From Bradyrhizobium uaiense (GTDB lineage: Bacteria > Pseudomonadota > Alphaproteobacteria > Rhizobiales > Xanthobacteraceae), in assembly GCF_010811875.1 (NCBI RefSeq), contig NZ_VKHP01000020.1, positions 1-58,992 on the forward strand: a stretch of 58,992 bases of DNA, given 5' to 3'. The notes beneath the pieces are model-generated. The model did no database searches. It saw only the letters and a list, made by a program, of their open reading frames with translations, and had not been told where the DNA came from. A program made the position numbers and the translations under genes. This document shows, piece after piece, positions 17,862 to 27,672 of the stretch (position 1 is the first letter of the stretch; every line of letters begins with the position of its first letter).

Positions 17862-18929
17862 GAATGGCCATACCGATGGAAGCGGCGCCGCACCAGCTGG
17901 ACTAGTGCCAGAAGGCGGATCAGAGTCGCGCTTCAGCGAAATGCACGACCGGGGACCAGCCCTTAGGAGAGCTCCAAGGATCGCCTATGTTCAACTGGTG
18001 CGACTGGAGGTGGTAGATGCTTTTCCCGCAAGATGCCGGACGATTTGGCTTCGCAGTTGATCTCGTGCCTCTCGATCGATCCAGAAGCCGTCTTCAGTAA
18101 TTCAACGATCCGCTCTCCAATGGGAGTTCGAACGTACAAGAGAGCGTAACGGGCCTGACCCACATGCCCGCCATGACGAGACCAACGTTGCGCTTGCAAT
18201 TCAGCGAGGTGGGTAGCTGCAGAATATTCCATCCACGATCGATTACAACGACATCGACTTGCCGATCTTGCCAGGAAAACCCGCACACGGCGGCGCTGGT
18301 GCCCTCCCACAAACCATGCGATGTGGGCATCCGACAGACTCGTTCCCCGGGAGGTCATCACCTGCACATCGTGAGAGCTGCCGCAGAATCAACTGCGACA
18401 TTGTGCGCTGATCTTCCGCTCAATGGGACGCTCATAGCGCAAACAGTATTGGCCGACTGCCGTTCTCATGAGGAGAGGGATTATCCAGCTGAAGGAGCGA
18501 TACGCTCTCCTCTCATCAATTGAGAACTCGGCCAATGGCAGACCTATCATCACGATGACAGGCGTGGAATCGTCGCGATCGCGAGCTGAGCGTTGGATCG
18601 AGATCCCCGCTCCGCATTGCAACTCGAACTTCAGCTCAAATCTTTTGTCATCCCGCGCTGTCCTTTTCGCGACGCGAACACACTGCATCGCCTTTGGGTG
18701 CCGCCCTTGTTAGCTATCATTCTCTGTCTTGCTTGGGGGCCAAGTCAGGTTTTGGACAGCCAACGCCAGATTCTGCGCGGCGCTTCCTCTCTTCGCTGTG
18801 GGCGATCTGGTTTGTATTCTGTCGTTTGTCCCGCAGGTGTTGGCTCAGTTTTCGAGACGGATAACGACTCCGTCAGCTTACTGTATTAGGGCGCCGCGCC
18901 GAGCACACAATCAAGCGCTGCCTTTGATC
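17862..18929. other. gene-free stretch
   Basis: About 1.07 kb with no convincing coding frame. Frames on both strands are fragmentary and show no recognisable domain. Confidence 0.45.
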
Positions 18930-19670
18930 TTATTCCATATGCAAGGCGTTCCAACCCCTGAGGACCCGGGGTGCCAGTCTGGTATCGACGAGTTTGCTCC
19001 AGGACTTGCCTACTTCGATCCAGCGGCATTTTCGCGCGGGCAAGCTCTCCAGCACTTTTTGGGCAATAGGTGCGAGACTCGCAGCTTCGGAGGTTGGGTC
19101 AAGGCCAGCATCTGCAAGGATTTTCACGGCTGCCTCTTTGGATCGCATCCACGCCGCTTCGGTGAACCTGCTCTCCGAGAAATACTCGAAACAGGTGCGA
19201 AACGTCAGAGCACGGCCGATGACCTTATGGTTTGGTAATCCCGTCTCACTGAGCCATCGGCGCAAATGGTCGCACCATTCCTTGTTGCTGAAGTCGAGAA
19301 GATTGCCACCTTCGAAAATCAAAAGCGCCGCCATGCCAGCGATTTCACATCGTACATCCTCATCTTGTTTTTCGAACCATTCGCGGATTGCTTGCAAGGG
19401 CGTCCTCGGCATCTCGGCCGCGCCGGTCCGTTTGAACGAGACGACGTTATCCAGTGGGGGCATGCGCGGCCAAGGCTTCCCCTTTGCGTCCCATAAGACC
19501 CAACGCTCTGCGATCGCTTTTGCTTCTTCCGGTGATCTGGTCCGCCAAAGCTCCTTGAGCGCCTCGTCGACGTAGTATGAAACATCCGCCTTCAGGCCAC
19601 GTGTACGCGCGATTGCTGCTAGGCGTCCGGCGTCAAGGAGCCGGGCCGCGAAGTTGTTCTCTGCGTTCAT
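18930..19670 (-). CDS. hypothetical protein
   Basis: This 246-residue protein is soluble and helical with several Trp (ELWRTRSPEEAKAIAERWVLWD, AIREWFEKQDEDVRCEI, WCDHLRRWLSETG). No domain is recognised. The start at 19670 (MNAENNFAARLL) is preferred to an upstream ATG because the extra 14 residues are only basic filler. It is flanked by more than 1 kb of non-coding DNA on each side. Length and composition suggest a real gene. Confidence 0.5.
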   Translation of the reverse strand: MNAENNFAARLLDAGRLAAIARTRGLKADVSYYVDEALKELWRTRSPEEAKAIAERWVLWDAKGKPWPRMPPLDNVVSFKRTGAAEMPRTPLQAIREWFEKQDEDVRCEIAGMAALLIFEGGNLLDFSNKEWCDHLRRWLSETGLPNHKVIGRALTFRTCFEYFSESRFTEAAWMRSKEAAVKILADAGLDPTSEAASLAPIAQKVLESLPARKCRWIEVGKSWSKLVDTRLAPRVLRGWNALHME

Positions 19671-21386
19671 TTTCCGAGGTCTTTCGCGCCCTCTCCAGCG
19701 CGTCCCGTTCATTCTGCTCTAACCGTACTACAAGCCTGCCGTTCACGTCGTTGAAAGTTAGCGGCGACGTGACAAGACGCCCGCCGGTATCGGCCGAGCA
19801 GACGCCGTCTGCCTTATGTTACGCACCGCTAACTTCAGTGGCCAGCCACGGCCGCAACTTGCGATGGTAGCCATGCCCGGAAAGCCCCTAGGCATGGCTA
19901 GGGGTGTGCATTCTTCGTGCCAAGCAATAGTCGACAGTTTGGATGACGTTTGAGTTGGGTTTGTCTGCTTCCCGACATACTAAGGTCTCGATCCTAGCAG
20001 TAGAGCTTGTCCGCAGCGGGCTCATCTTGATGCTGCCGTCTCCGCAACCACGCGAGCGACGTCGCTGGTGGATCGAAAAGCCTGCTGTTTTCGCTATTGG
20101 CGCTTTAAATCGGCACCCCTGCAACAGCGCTGGGCTCCCTCATGGTTAGTTAGTCCGTCCGGTTCGTAAAAAATTCCTGCTCCAAGCTGGTTGCGGTCAC
20201 TCTTAGACACACAACCTGCGTTCCAATCATCTCAATAGCAGTCTGGCCATTGGTGATTGTGCCTTCTATCTCAGGCGTCTTCAGAATCTTCCGACAACGA
20301 CGGCAGTTTAACGTCGCCGGCACGTGCATACGAGAGAGATGCACTGATACCCAATTAGGATAATTTTCATTCGTCGAATTTTGGACAACTTAATGAGCGT
20401 ATCGCGTGCGGAGATCGACTCTAACAAACAGATCGTTCCTGTCCGAGGCGAATCATTTCTTTCCTTTCTTCCATCGCCAAAAAGGGGATGACTGGCTCTC
20501 AACTCTTGACGAGGTCGATCGGTGCCGTGTTGTGTTTGCCTTAATCGAATAAGTAATCTATCGAGTTGGCGCGTCGGCTTCGCCGACTTGGCTCGACGCG
20601 CGCCGAGCCTCCCATCCGCCCTTCGATTAGCCCCCTCGCGAGGGGCTCCGCCCCCGGCGCCCACGAGGACCGTTGCGCTCGCCGCGGCCGTCTCCCCAGC
20701 CTTCCGCGCTGCGCTTATGCAGGCTGAGTGATCCCCTCGGCAACGTCGTCCCTGCGGCGCCCCCGGTCTCAGTGGGCTGGGCATGACGGTTCAGCGTGGA
20801 AGTCTGCGCTGAATCGTTACCCCAAAAGGAAAACTGAAAAATCAAGAATTGCGTCCAAACGACGGCTTAAGCGGCGTGCAAACCCACCGCGGCAGTCGCG
20901 GCACGATCTTAAGCGGGATGGTTCAATCACGTGACCACATTTGGAAGCACGAAACTCTCAGATGAAAGGACCAAAAAGACGCGGGATGCATGATACGAGC
21001 GCATTGTCGGGCGGCCGAGGAGTAAGCGTCATCATCGCGGGCCAGCAGCTTGAGCGGGTTGAATCCTCACAGGATCGCAGATCAGGTACGGACGTACTTT
21101 GGAAAGACCCGTCTGGAATGTTCAAATGACAGGCCTGTCTCCGAACAATATGAGGATAGCCGGAACCGCCGATCTTCCGATAACTGAGGTTCAATGAGGA
21201 TCGATGGCCGTCGTACGGTACCTTGAGACAGCAAGTTCGTGCACTCGATGCGCTTCAGGAAAAGACGGCCAGAAACAATCTGGCCGTCTCTCACGATCGA
21301 AACCATCCGTCATGACCTGCGAAGGGCGTTTGCACGGTTAAAGGATCAAGGTTTCGAAGTGCGTCCTCCTGCGCTGTTCTCTTCGT
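19671..21386. other. gene-poor 1.7 kb with strong palindromes
   Basis: No gene is recognised. The stretch contains two notable structures, at 19885-19906 (CCCCTA...TAGGGG around GGCATGGC) and at 20570-20645, listed separately. It may be a remnant of a mobile element. Confidence 0.4.
20570..20645. repeat. cluster of GC-rich palindromes
   Basis: GTCGGC-TTC-GCCGAC (20573-20587) is a perfect hairpin. CGCGTCG (20570-20576) can alternatively pair with CGACGCG (20594-20600). CCCCTCGCGAGGGG (20632-20645) is a perfect 14-base palindrome. Such clusters occur at transfer origins and upstream of plasmid or ICE genes, but no relaxase gene is present here. Confidence 0.5.
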
Positions 21387-21827
21387 TTACCAGATGAACT
21401 TAGCGCCATCCGGCAGTTCGCAGATGAATTCGCCCTGGTTCACGAGTTCGGTGGTCCCGACGACAAGCTTCGAAGCCCGCACCGTGAGCCTGCCTTCGCG
21501 GCTGAGGCTATGGCGGATGTACTCGGTCACGGCATGTCCGGAGCTGTCCACCGTTTGGTGGGCATTGGCGAAGCTAATGCCGTTCTGGGGGGTCACCCTG
21601 AAGGCATTGATGACCAGACCAGCCTGAGTTGCCGACGCAGCTTTGCCACCCTCCGCGGCTGTACAGCGGCTCATGTCCAGTACGAGCTTCACATTCTTGC
21701 CGGTCTGCAGGGCATGGAGCACCTCGGTGTATTTCGGCGAGGGCTCATCGGCTCTCGCCATCGTGCTCACGCCTACGGTCGAAAGCAAGGACAATACGAT
21801 CGCCAGTCCTTTGCCAGTACACTTCAT
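21387..21827 (-). CDS. virK: VirK-family secreted protein
   Basis: This 146-residue protein has a clear signal peptide (KGLAIVLSLLSTVGVSTMARA, cleavage after ARA). The mature part has the VirK pattern: YTEVLHALQTGKNVKLVLDMSRC, a second half with GISFANAHQTV and a C-terminal EFICELPDG. The two Cys could form a disulfide. VirK proteins are found in Agrobacterium virulence regions and many rhizobial symbiotic regions. Their role is unknown. The ATG at 21827 follows GGGAGAAGAG, a good ribosome site. No tts or nod box is seen before it. Confidence 0.72.
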   Translation of the reverse strand: MKCTGKGLAIVLSLLSTVGVSTMARADEPSPKYTEVLHALQTGKNVKLVLDMSRCTAAEGGKAASATQAGLVINAFRVTPQNGISFANAHQTVDSSGHAVTEYIRHSLSREGRLTVRASKLVVGTTELVNQGEFICELPDGAKFIW

Positions 21828-21963
21828 ACGCTCTTCTCCCTCGATAAGTACCACAGATCGCACGTTGCAAGACGTCGTGTAAGCCGATTGGCGGATTTAA
21901 GACGTCAAGCGTGCCTGCGACAAAAGACAATTTGCCGCAACTAGGCGCAAGTGGTTGTAACGG

Positions 21964-22239
21964 CTATTCCGACGTCACAACCTCGTAGGTCAGGTTTGCT
22001 AAAGCGGCTCGCCCCCGTGCGAAATCGACTAGATCGATTTGATCGAGCGTCGGCCGCTTGGAAACCACAAAACGGTAACCGGTCGCGCTCGTCCATTGCA
22101 GGTCCGACGGCTGAGAGGATGCCGTTCTTGCATCTTTGTAAGCAAACGACTTGAAAAGAACACGGCGGCCCGTCGCATCCGCCAGCTTGTCCATGTGATA
22201 GCCGGGCAAGGACTGCTGCCCCAGAGGGCGTACCCGCAA
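21964..22239 (-). CDS. possible gene fragment of unknown function
   Basis: A 91-residue frame with plausible protein composition (GYRFVVSKRPTLDQIDLVDFARG) and no recognised domain. It has no clear ribosome site and may be the 3' end of a lost gene. Confidence 0.25.
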   Translation of the reverse strand: MRVRPLGQQSLPGYHMDKLADATGRRVLFKSFAYKDARTASSQPSDLQWTSATGYRFVVSKRPTLDQIDLVDFARGRAALANLTYEVVTSE

Positions 22240-22457
22240 AGAGGTGGTGGTGGAGCGAACCTGGCGCGGCGGTCCGAACGAGCTCAGTCAAGGGACCCGA
22301 TCTCGGCCCATTCGAAACAGCAACGACAGAGAGCACAAGACAGCGCCGACTTGTGATCCCTGGCTTTGCGCGTCTTCCTTCTGGCTGACGATCGCCTCAC
22401 TGACCAAATCCATCCGGCTCCCCTCAAAGGCCAAGGCAAATGGCTTCCTTCCTGGTC

Positions 22458-22476
22458 CGTCAGCTTCTCGAAAGCT
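22458..22476 (+). promoter_or_regulatory. tts box
   Basis: CGTCAGCTTCTCGAAAGCT matches the TtsI-binding core exactly. It lies about 54 bases upstream of the degraded NopP-like gene and is identical to the boxes before nopX and nopC over this core. Confidence 0.85.
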
Positions 22477-22529
22477 GCGTCTGCAATAGTCTGCGCCAAT
22501 AGTCGGCACTCGAACGGAGACTGAAATCA

Positions 22530-23508
22530 ATGTTGATCCCCGGAATGCCGCCGACACTCCATTCGAGGTTCACGACGTGCTGCAGCAGCCGAGCCGGATC
22601 GACAGGCAATCAGCCGAGCTTAGCGCCCAGACCAGCGCACCCCACACACAGTTCCGAGAATCAAGCAAGCTTTGAGCAGCAGATGGATGACCTGGACCTC
22701 AATGACCAGGATTCGGTTTTGCCAAGGTCGGATTCAGTCTCGTCAGTGGCAAGCTCCACAACCGGCACGTCGTCGTCTGCGTCGAACCAGGCGGCCCCGG
22801 AAGCCGGTTGCTCTCCAGCCACATCATTTGTCAGCGCGCGCGCCCAACTTGCCGCAACACTGACAGGTGCCACTCTTGAAGCACTCCGGAACGAGATCAA
22901 CCTTGCCGAGCAGAAATCGGCACGTTGGTCACCGGCGACCGCACCTCCCGTCGATCGGGACCGCGTATTCGAGGACGTGGCGGGCTCGTCATATGTCACA
23001 CTGCGGCGCTTTCAGAATCAGAACAGCGATTGCAAGCCGCGCAAGGAAGAAAACACAAGCGCAATATCGCATGTCCGTAACACGGCTCGGGATCACTCTT
23101 CCGTTGTATACCCGCTAGCTAGAGCGCTATCCTCTGGACCTGGCGCGCCAAGCTGGCTGGCATATGCGCGGCCAGACGACCACATCTGCCTTCGTATCGT
23201 TGGTCGAGGATCCGGAAAAACTCGCCGTTTCGCGCGATACTTGGGCGAGAGCGATCGCCAACAATGCGGACGCGCAGCACACCTACACGGTACCGAAGTC
23301 CGCGGTCTGGACGCCTGACGACGTGCTGAGCAGCATCGGTCATGGAATGAATGCCGACGATCCGGACCACATCGACGGGGACGTCGATTTGATGTGCTCA
23401 CTCGGCAGAACTCCAACCCGAGAGACTGAGCGCTTGTTCCTGGGCGGCAATTTGGAGAACTACCGGACCGCCAGCGAAGCAAATCCCTACAAGCGCGGGA
23501 GTAATTAA
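22530..23508 (+). pseudogene. degraded NopP-like type III effector gene
   Basis: A tts box precedes the gene. The first frame from 22530 gives a Ser/Pro-rich N-terminus followed by FEQQMDDLDLNDQDSV and a helical part up to about 23000. The C-terminal part is in another frame (from about 23119: LERYPLDLARQAGWHMRG..., then HTYTVPKSAVW, TPTRETERLFLGGNLENY and TASEANPYKR, ending at 23508). Between them the frame changes, and a TAG occurs in the C-terminal frame at 23116. At least one frameshift and possibly a nonsense codon are therefore needed. The overall length of about 300 codons and the style suit NopP, an effector recognised by some legumes. Loss could reflect selection to avoid host recognition. 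The family call is tentative. Confidence 0.55.
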
Positions 23509-23974
23509 TAGATACTCTGTCGACCGCGCCATTTAGCAGGTTCGCTTGGGTTCATGCACCAAGACAACCACCTCAAGGTAGACCTGGAGCACGGCACACC
23601 TCACGCGTAACAGTTTGAGCATAGGGCGTGGCGCGACCGATGTCTGATCAACTCACCGATCGAACGGGGCAGCCCCTACGTAATGCGCTACGTGCGGTTG
23701 AGGGCTCCGAGAGGGAAAGTCGCACTACGACGGTCGGGAGGAGCTGGCCGTTCGGGGCATCCTGGTATCTTGGCTGCGTTCCGACATCGCACGGCATCAA
23801 TTTGTTAGTGGCCATCACGGGTGGCCGGAGGCGTGACGAGGTAAACCTCTGAACGCGAAGCATCGCCCCTTTTAGCTGGCTCGACCTGACATTGAACGCG
23901 CGATCAACGCTTTGGCCGCGATCGCTTCAGCTATTCACTCGTCTGCGACCGGCGATACTGTTGCAGCAGGGCCG
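23509..23974. other. intergenic, no gene recognised
   Basis: Spacer of about 470 bases between the degraded effector and the nod box, with no convincing frame. Confidence 0.45.
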
Positions 23975-24021
23975 ATCCGTCACCTGGATGTGTTCCATCA
24001 AAACAATCGATTTTGCTGGTC
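23975..24021 (+). promoter_or_regulatory. nod box (NodD-binding promoter element)
   Basis: The 47-base element has the conserved blocks ATCC, GGATG, ATC and AAACAATCGATTTT in the right order and spacing. It points toward ttsI, which starts about 1.47 kb downstream. In NGR234 and USDA110, ttsI is induced by flavonoids through NodD and a nod box, so this is the expected entry point of the T3SS cascade. Confidence 0.88.
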
Positions 24022-25108
24022 ACACCTAAGCCCCTCATAGTCGACCGCGATCTATGGAGGCAGCATTCAAAATGACGTCTGGTAATCGATTCTCTCCTCA
24101 GTTCCTTGATGATCAAATTGGCTCGCGCGATCGCTCGTCCGCATCTCGGCTGTTAGCCCATGCCCGTCACGTGAACGCATACCCGCCCCTGTCTTCCCGC
24201 AATATTGCCACGCATGAGGCGGATCCGTCGATCGTCCGATTGTGATGCCATGACTTTTCCCAAAGCCTGGCACGAACGACTGGCTCTTCGTGCACATCCA
24301 TGGCTCTGGCGCTAAGCTTGATCGGACGGCGAAATGCTCACGACCTGGATAGCGCAAGATCGCCATGCGCAGGTCGATGGTCTGGTCCAAACTGTATCGC
24401 CGCTATCTCACAAGGCGTTCGAGCCAGACGGCGCCGCTACAAGCAGTCGTCAAAGGCGCTTGAATCTCACCTAGCGTCAGATTGTAGGATTTCCGACAGT
24501 CTCGCGACAGAGCCCGCTCGCGTGAACCCTTCCTGACAGGTGGCAAGAATTGCGAACGTCTCAAAAACTCAATACACGGCCGCTCCGCCTCGTTACACTA
24601 CTCGATGGCTTCTCCTCAGAGCGTACATCGTGCATCGCTTCTGCGCACAGCGGAGGACGACGCGCCCCACGCGTAGCCAGGCCAGGATCCAGCGGGCGAG
24701 AAGAACGCGGGCAGTCGCAATTTTGTCCATGCCGGTCACAAGCCGAGTTCGAGATCAGATTATTGTTTCGTGGTTTACCCCGTGTGACGACACAGAGCCT
24801 GCGTAACCACCTCAGGCGATGCGCGCTCGCAACGCCGGACTCGATTCCTCCTTCGTTCGCAGCATTCGCTCCGCGGCGGCATGGGAGGACTCCGGCGCGA
24901 CCGCACTTCTGGACGGTTGGTACCTTGCGCGGCAATCACCGGCCAACGAGAGGATGTCTATCCAGCCGACAGGCGTATTGATCTTTCGCAGCGCGTGAAC
25001 TGTCTTAAAAACGCGAAAAACCTTGCATTGCCGTGGCTTGACGACACTACAGGCTCAGCAGCCTAGCAGGACCGACCGCGGATTAAGACGAATTGGGGGA
25101 GTTTCCAA
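24022..25108 (+). other. long leader between nod box and the ttsI unit, no clear gene
   Basis: About 1.09 kb. A 58-codon frame from 24072 and others are present, but none is convincing. If transcription from the nod box reaches ttsI, this would be an unusually long untranslated leader or the site of a lost gene. Confidence 0.45.
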
Positions 25109-25453
25109 ATGTCAGCTTCGCTAGTCTGTTCGGCCAATTCAGCCGCTCTCGCCTGCGATTTCGTTTCACTCGCGCGGTTTGGCGCAATCGCTCCTGCAGG
25201 CGGCGGCCTCGGCCCACAGATGCATCAGCGTGCTGCCACGGCTTTCAACCTTGTTGGAAATCGCGGAGCTCTTGCCGACATGCAGGATCTTTTGAACGGT
25301 GTCGCCGGCGGACGCGATGCGCGGCAGGCCGCCTATCCGATGACGATAGACCGGCAGACATTGATCGCCTGCCGCTATGCTCCATCCTGGCATTTCCGAC
25401 TTTTCGAATTCACGTCAAAGCGGCCGCCCACCGGGCCACATGGTCAACCGTGA
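25109..25453 (+). CDS. small hypothetical protein upstream of ttsI
   Basis: This 114-residue frame is preceded by GGGGGA eight bases before its ATG and ends 39 bases before ttsI, which suggests a bicistronic unit. The N-terminal half is Ala/Gly/Leu-rich without a clear signal peptide. A basic, Pro-rich tail follows. No family is recognised. It may be a leader gene or the remnant of a longer one. Confidence 0.4.
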   Translation: MSASLVCSANSAALACDFVSLARFGAIAPAGGGLGPQMHQRAATAFNLVGNRGALADMQDLLNGVAGGRDARQAAYPMTIDRQTLIACRYAPSWHFRLFEFTSKRPPTGPHGQP

Positions 25454-25492
25454 CACGCTCAAGTCCTGCCGAGGATGGACGAGAGGCAATGA

Positions 25493-26182
25493 ATGCGAAT
25501 TCTCCTGGTTGATCATCATGCGGACTTTGGCCGCGCCGTGAAGGAAGCGCTCTTGAATTGCGGCTTCGCCGTTGATGTGACGCGCACACTGGATGAGGCG
25601 TCGGCCGCGCTGGAATGCGCGAACTACCACATGGTCCTGCTCGAATCTGTCTTGCCCGACGGAGACGGACTGGATTGGCTGAAGCAGTTACGGCGCGAGG
25701 GACGATCAATGCCGGCGATGATGATGAGTAGTCTCAATGATCTCAGCCGCCGAATTGCAACTTTCAATGCAGGTGCGGATGATTTCCTGCCCAAGCCCGT
25801 GTCTATCGACGAACTCATCGCCCGCATGCGAGCCATCCTGCGACGATCGACGCAAATGACGGCGCCGGTGGTGACATTTGGCAATCTGCATTTCGACCCG
25901 ATCGCAAGGCAAGTCTCGGTTGGCGGCCGGATACTGAGAATTGCGCGGCGCGAAGTGTGCATTCTCGAACATCTGCTCAACCGCGCCGGCCGCACCGTGC
26001 CGCGCACATCGCTGGAAGATAGCTTGTATGCGTTTGACGACGAGGTCTCGACCAACGCGCTGGAAGTCGGGATCTATCGCTTACGCGCGCATTTGAACCA
26101 GGCCGGTGCGACGCTCAGGATCAAGACCGCGCGCGGGGTCGGCTACACTCTTGAACTCGTCGGCGCGGCATCGGCTGCCTAG
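25493..26182 (+). CDS. ttsI: TtsI, two-component-type activator of the T3SS
   Basis: This 229-residue protein has an N-terminal receiver domain (about 1-115) and a C-terminal OmpR-type winged helix (about 130-220, with GRTVPRTSLEDSLY and IKTARGVGYTLEL). The usual phospho-acceptor Asp is Glu here (E51 in LLESVLPDGDG). This is a known TtsI feature, thought to mimic the phosphorylated state so that no kinase is needed. TtsI binds tts boxes and switches on T3SS and effector genes. It follows a nod box at 23975 and precedes rhcC2 by 26 bases, so the two are likely one operon. Confidence 0.93.
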   Translation: MRILLVDHHADFGRAVKEALLNCGFAVDVTRTLDEASAALECANYHMVLLESVLPDGDGLDWLKQLRREGRSMPAMMMSSLNDLSRRIATFNAGADDFLPKPVSIDELIARMRAILRRSTQMTAPVVTFGNLHFDPIARQVSVGGRILRIARREVCILEHLLNRAGRTVPRTSLEDSLYAFDDEVSTNALEVGIYRLRAHLNQAGATLRIKTARGVGYTLELVGAASAA

Positions 26183-26208
26183 CAATCTAACTTGAAAGCA
26201 ACAATCCC

Positions 26209-27663
26209 TTGAAGGTCGTCAAGAATGCTGCCGGCGCCAATCTGCCGATGGTCATGATCGCGCAACGCTCTGCCGCTCTGCCCCGCTTGTGCTACGTCCT
26301 GTGCGGACTTGCTCTGCTATTTCCGCTTGCCGGCGCAGCCGAGACAAAACGGGACGGCAAAGGAGAGCCGCCACGTGCGGCGCCTGGCAGCACCACCGGC
26401 ACGCTCAACCTCACCTCCTCACAGGGCAAGACGGTTCATCTGAACGCGCCGGCAGCGAGCATTTTTGTTGCCGACCCGGCGATCGCCGACTATCAGGCGC
26501 CATCGAGCAGCACGATATTCGTATTTGGCAAAAAATCCGGACGAACCAGCCTGTTCGCCTTGAACGAAAACGGCGAGGCTCTCGCCGAGCTGCGCGTCGT
26601 TGTCACCCAGCCGATCGAGGACCTGCGTGCCACGCTGAAGGCTGAGATCGGCGATTATCCGATCCAGGTCAGCTATACCCCACGCGGCGCAATCCTTGGC
26701 GGTACGGCTCCCAACGCCGATATCGTCGAGACGGCCAGGAAGGTGACTGAGCAGTTTCTCGGTCCGGGAGCGCTGGTCGTCAACAAGATTCAGGTGGCAG
26801 GTTCGCTGCAGGTGAATCTGAGTGTGCGGGTGGCAGAAGTCTCCCGCAGTGCCGTCAAGGACCTCAATATCAACTTCACGGCTTCCGGTCCGAACGGCGC
26901 TTTCCTTGCCACCGGAAAAAGTGGCGGTTCCGGGCCGGCCCGCGGCGGCGGCACGATCGGCATCGGGTACAGCGCTGGCAATACCAACCTGAGCGCTGTT
27001 CTCGACGCACTCGCCAGCGAGCACCTCGCCTCGATCCTGGCTGAACCGAACCTGACCGCCATGTCCGGGGAATCCGCAAGTTTTCTGGCAGGTGGCGAAT
27101 TTCCGATTCCGGTGATGCAGGACAACCGGCAAGTCTCGGTCCAATTCCGACAATTCGGAATCAGCCTGGAGTTCGTCCCAACCGTCCTCAGCAATAATCA
27201 GATCAATATCCATGTGAAGCCTGAAGTCAGCGAACTGTCGAAAGAAGGCGAGGTCAGCGTCAACGGAATATCGGTGCCCGGCCTCTCCACGCGTCGTGCC
27301 AGTACTGTCGTCGAGCTTGCCAGCGGTCAAAGCTTCGCCATTGGGGGGCTCATCAGGCGCAATTTCAGTACCGACATCGGCACTTTTCCTTGGTTAGGCG
27401 ATGTTCCGATCCTTGGTGTGCTGTTTCGCTCCTCTTCATTTCAGAAGCAGGAGACCGAACTGGTCATCATTGTCACTCCCTACATCGTCCGACCGGGATC
27501 TGGCCCGGGCAAGATGAGCGCTCCAACTGATCGCATCGGGCCGCCTTCGGACGCAGGGCGCACCCTGACGAATACGCTGGCTGGTTCATCGAAGGGCCGT
27601 GAGGCGGCGCCCGCCACGGCCAGATCGGGTGCGACCATCGGTGCCGGCTTTATCATTGAATGA
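26209..27663 (+). CDS. rhcC2: RhcC2, T3SS secretin (C-terminal part; CpaC-like)
   Basis: The secretin of the rhizobial T3SS is split. This 484-residue protein has an N-terminal signal segment (about 20-45), a CpaC-type N-domain (GKTVHLNAPAASIFVADPAI) and the secretin core (residues about 190-430) with ILAEPNLTAMSGESASFLAGGEFPIPV, LASGQSFAIGGL and VIIVTPYIV, the secretin signature. It forms the outer-membrane ring together with RhcC1 (37797). The sequence is closer in style to Tad-pilus CpaC than to YscC. The start is TTG at 26209 or, more likely given the signal peptide, ATG at 26248. A CpaD-like gene follows by 9 bases. Confidence 0.92.
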   Translation: MKVVKNAAGANLPMVMIAQRSAALPRLCYVLCGLALLFPLAGAAETKRDGKGEPPRAAPGSTTGTLNLTSSQGKTVHLNAPAASIFVADPAIADYQAPSSSTIFVFGKKSGRTSLFALNENGEALAELRVVVTQPIEDLRATLKAEIGDYPIQVSYTPRGAILGGTAPNADIVETARKVTEQFLGPGALVVNKIQVAGSLQVNLSVRVAEVSRSAVKDLNINFTASGPNGAFLATGKSGGSGPARGGGTIGIGYSAGNTNLSAVLDALASEHLASILAEPNLTAMSGESASFLAGGEFPIPVMQDNRQVSVQFRQFGISLEFVPTVLSNNQINIHVKPEVSELSKEGEVSVNGISVPGLSTRRASTVVELASGQSFAIGGLIRRNFSTDIGTFPWLGDVPILGVLFRSSSFQKQETELVIIVTPYIVRPGSGPGKMSAPTDRIGPPSDAGRTLTNTLAGSSKGREAAPATARSGATIGAGFIIE

Positions 27664-27672
27664 GGACTGCCA

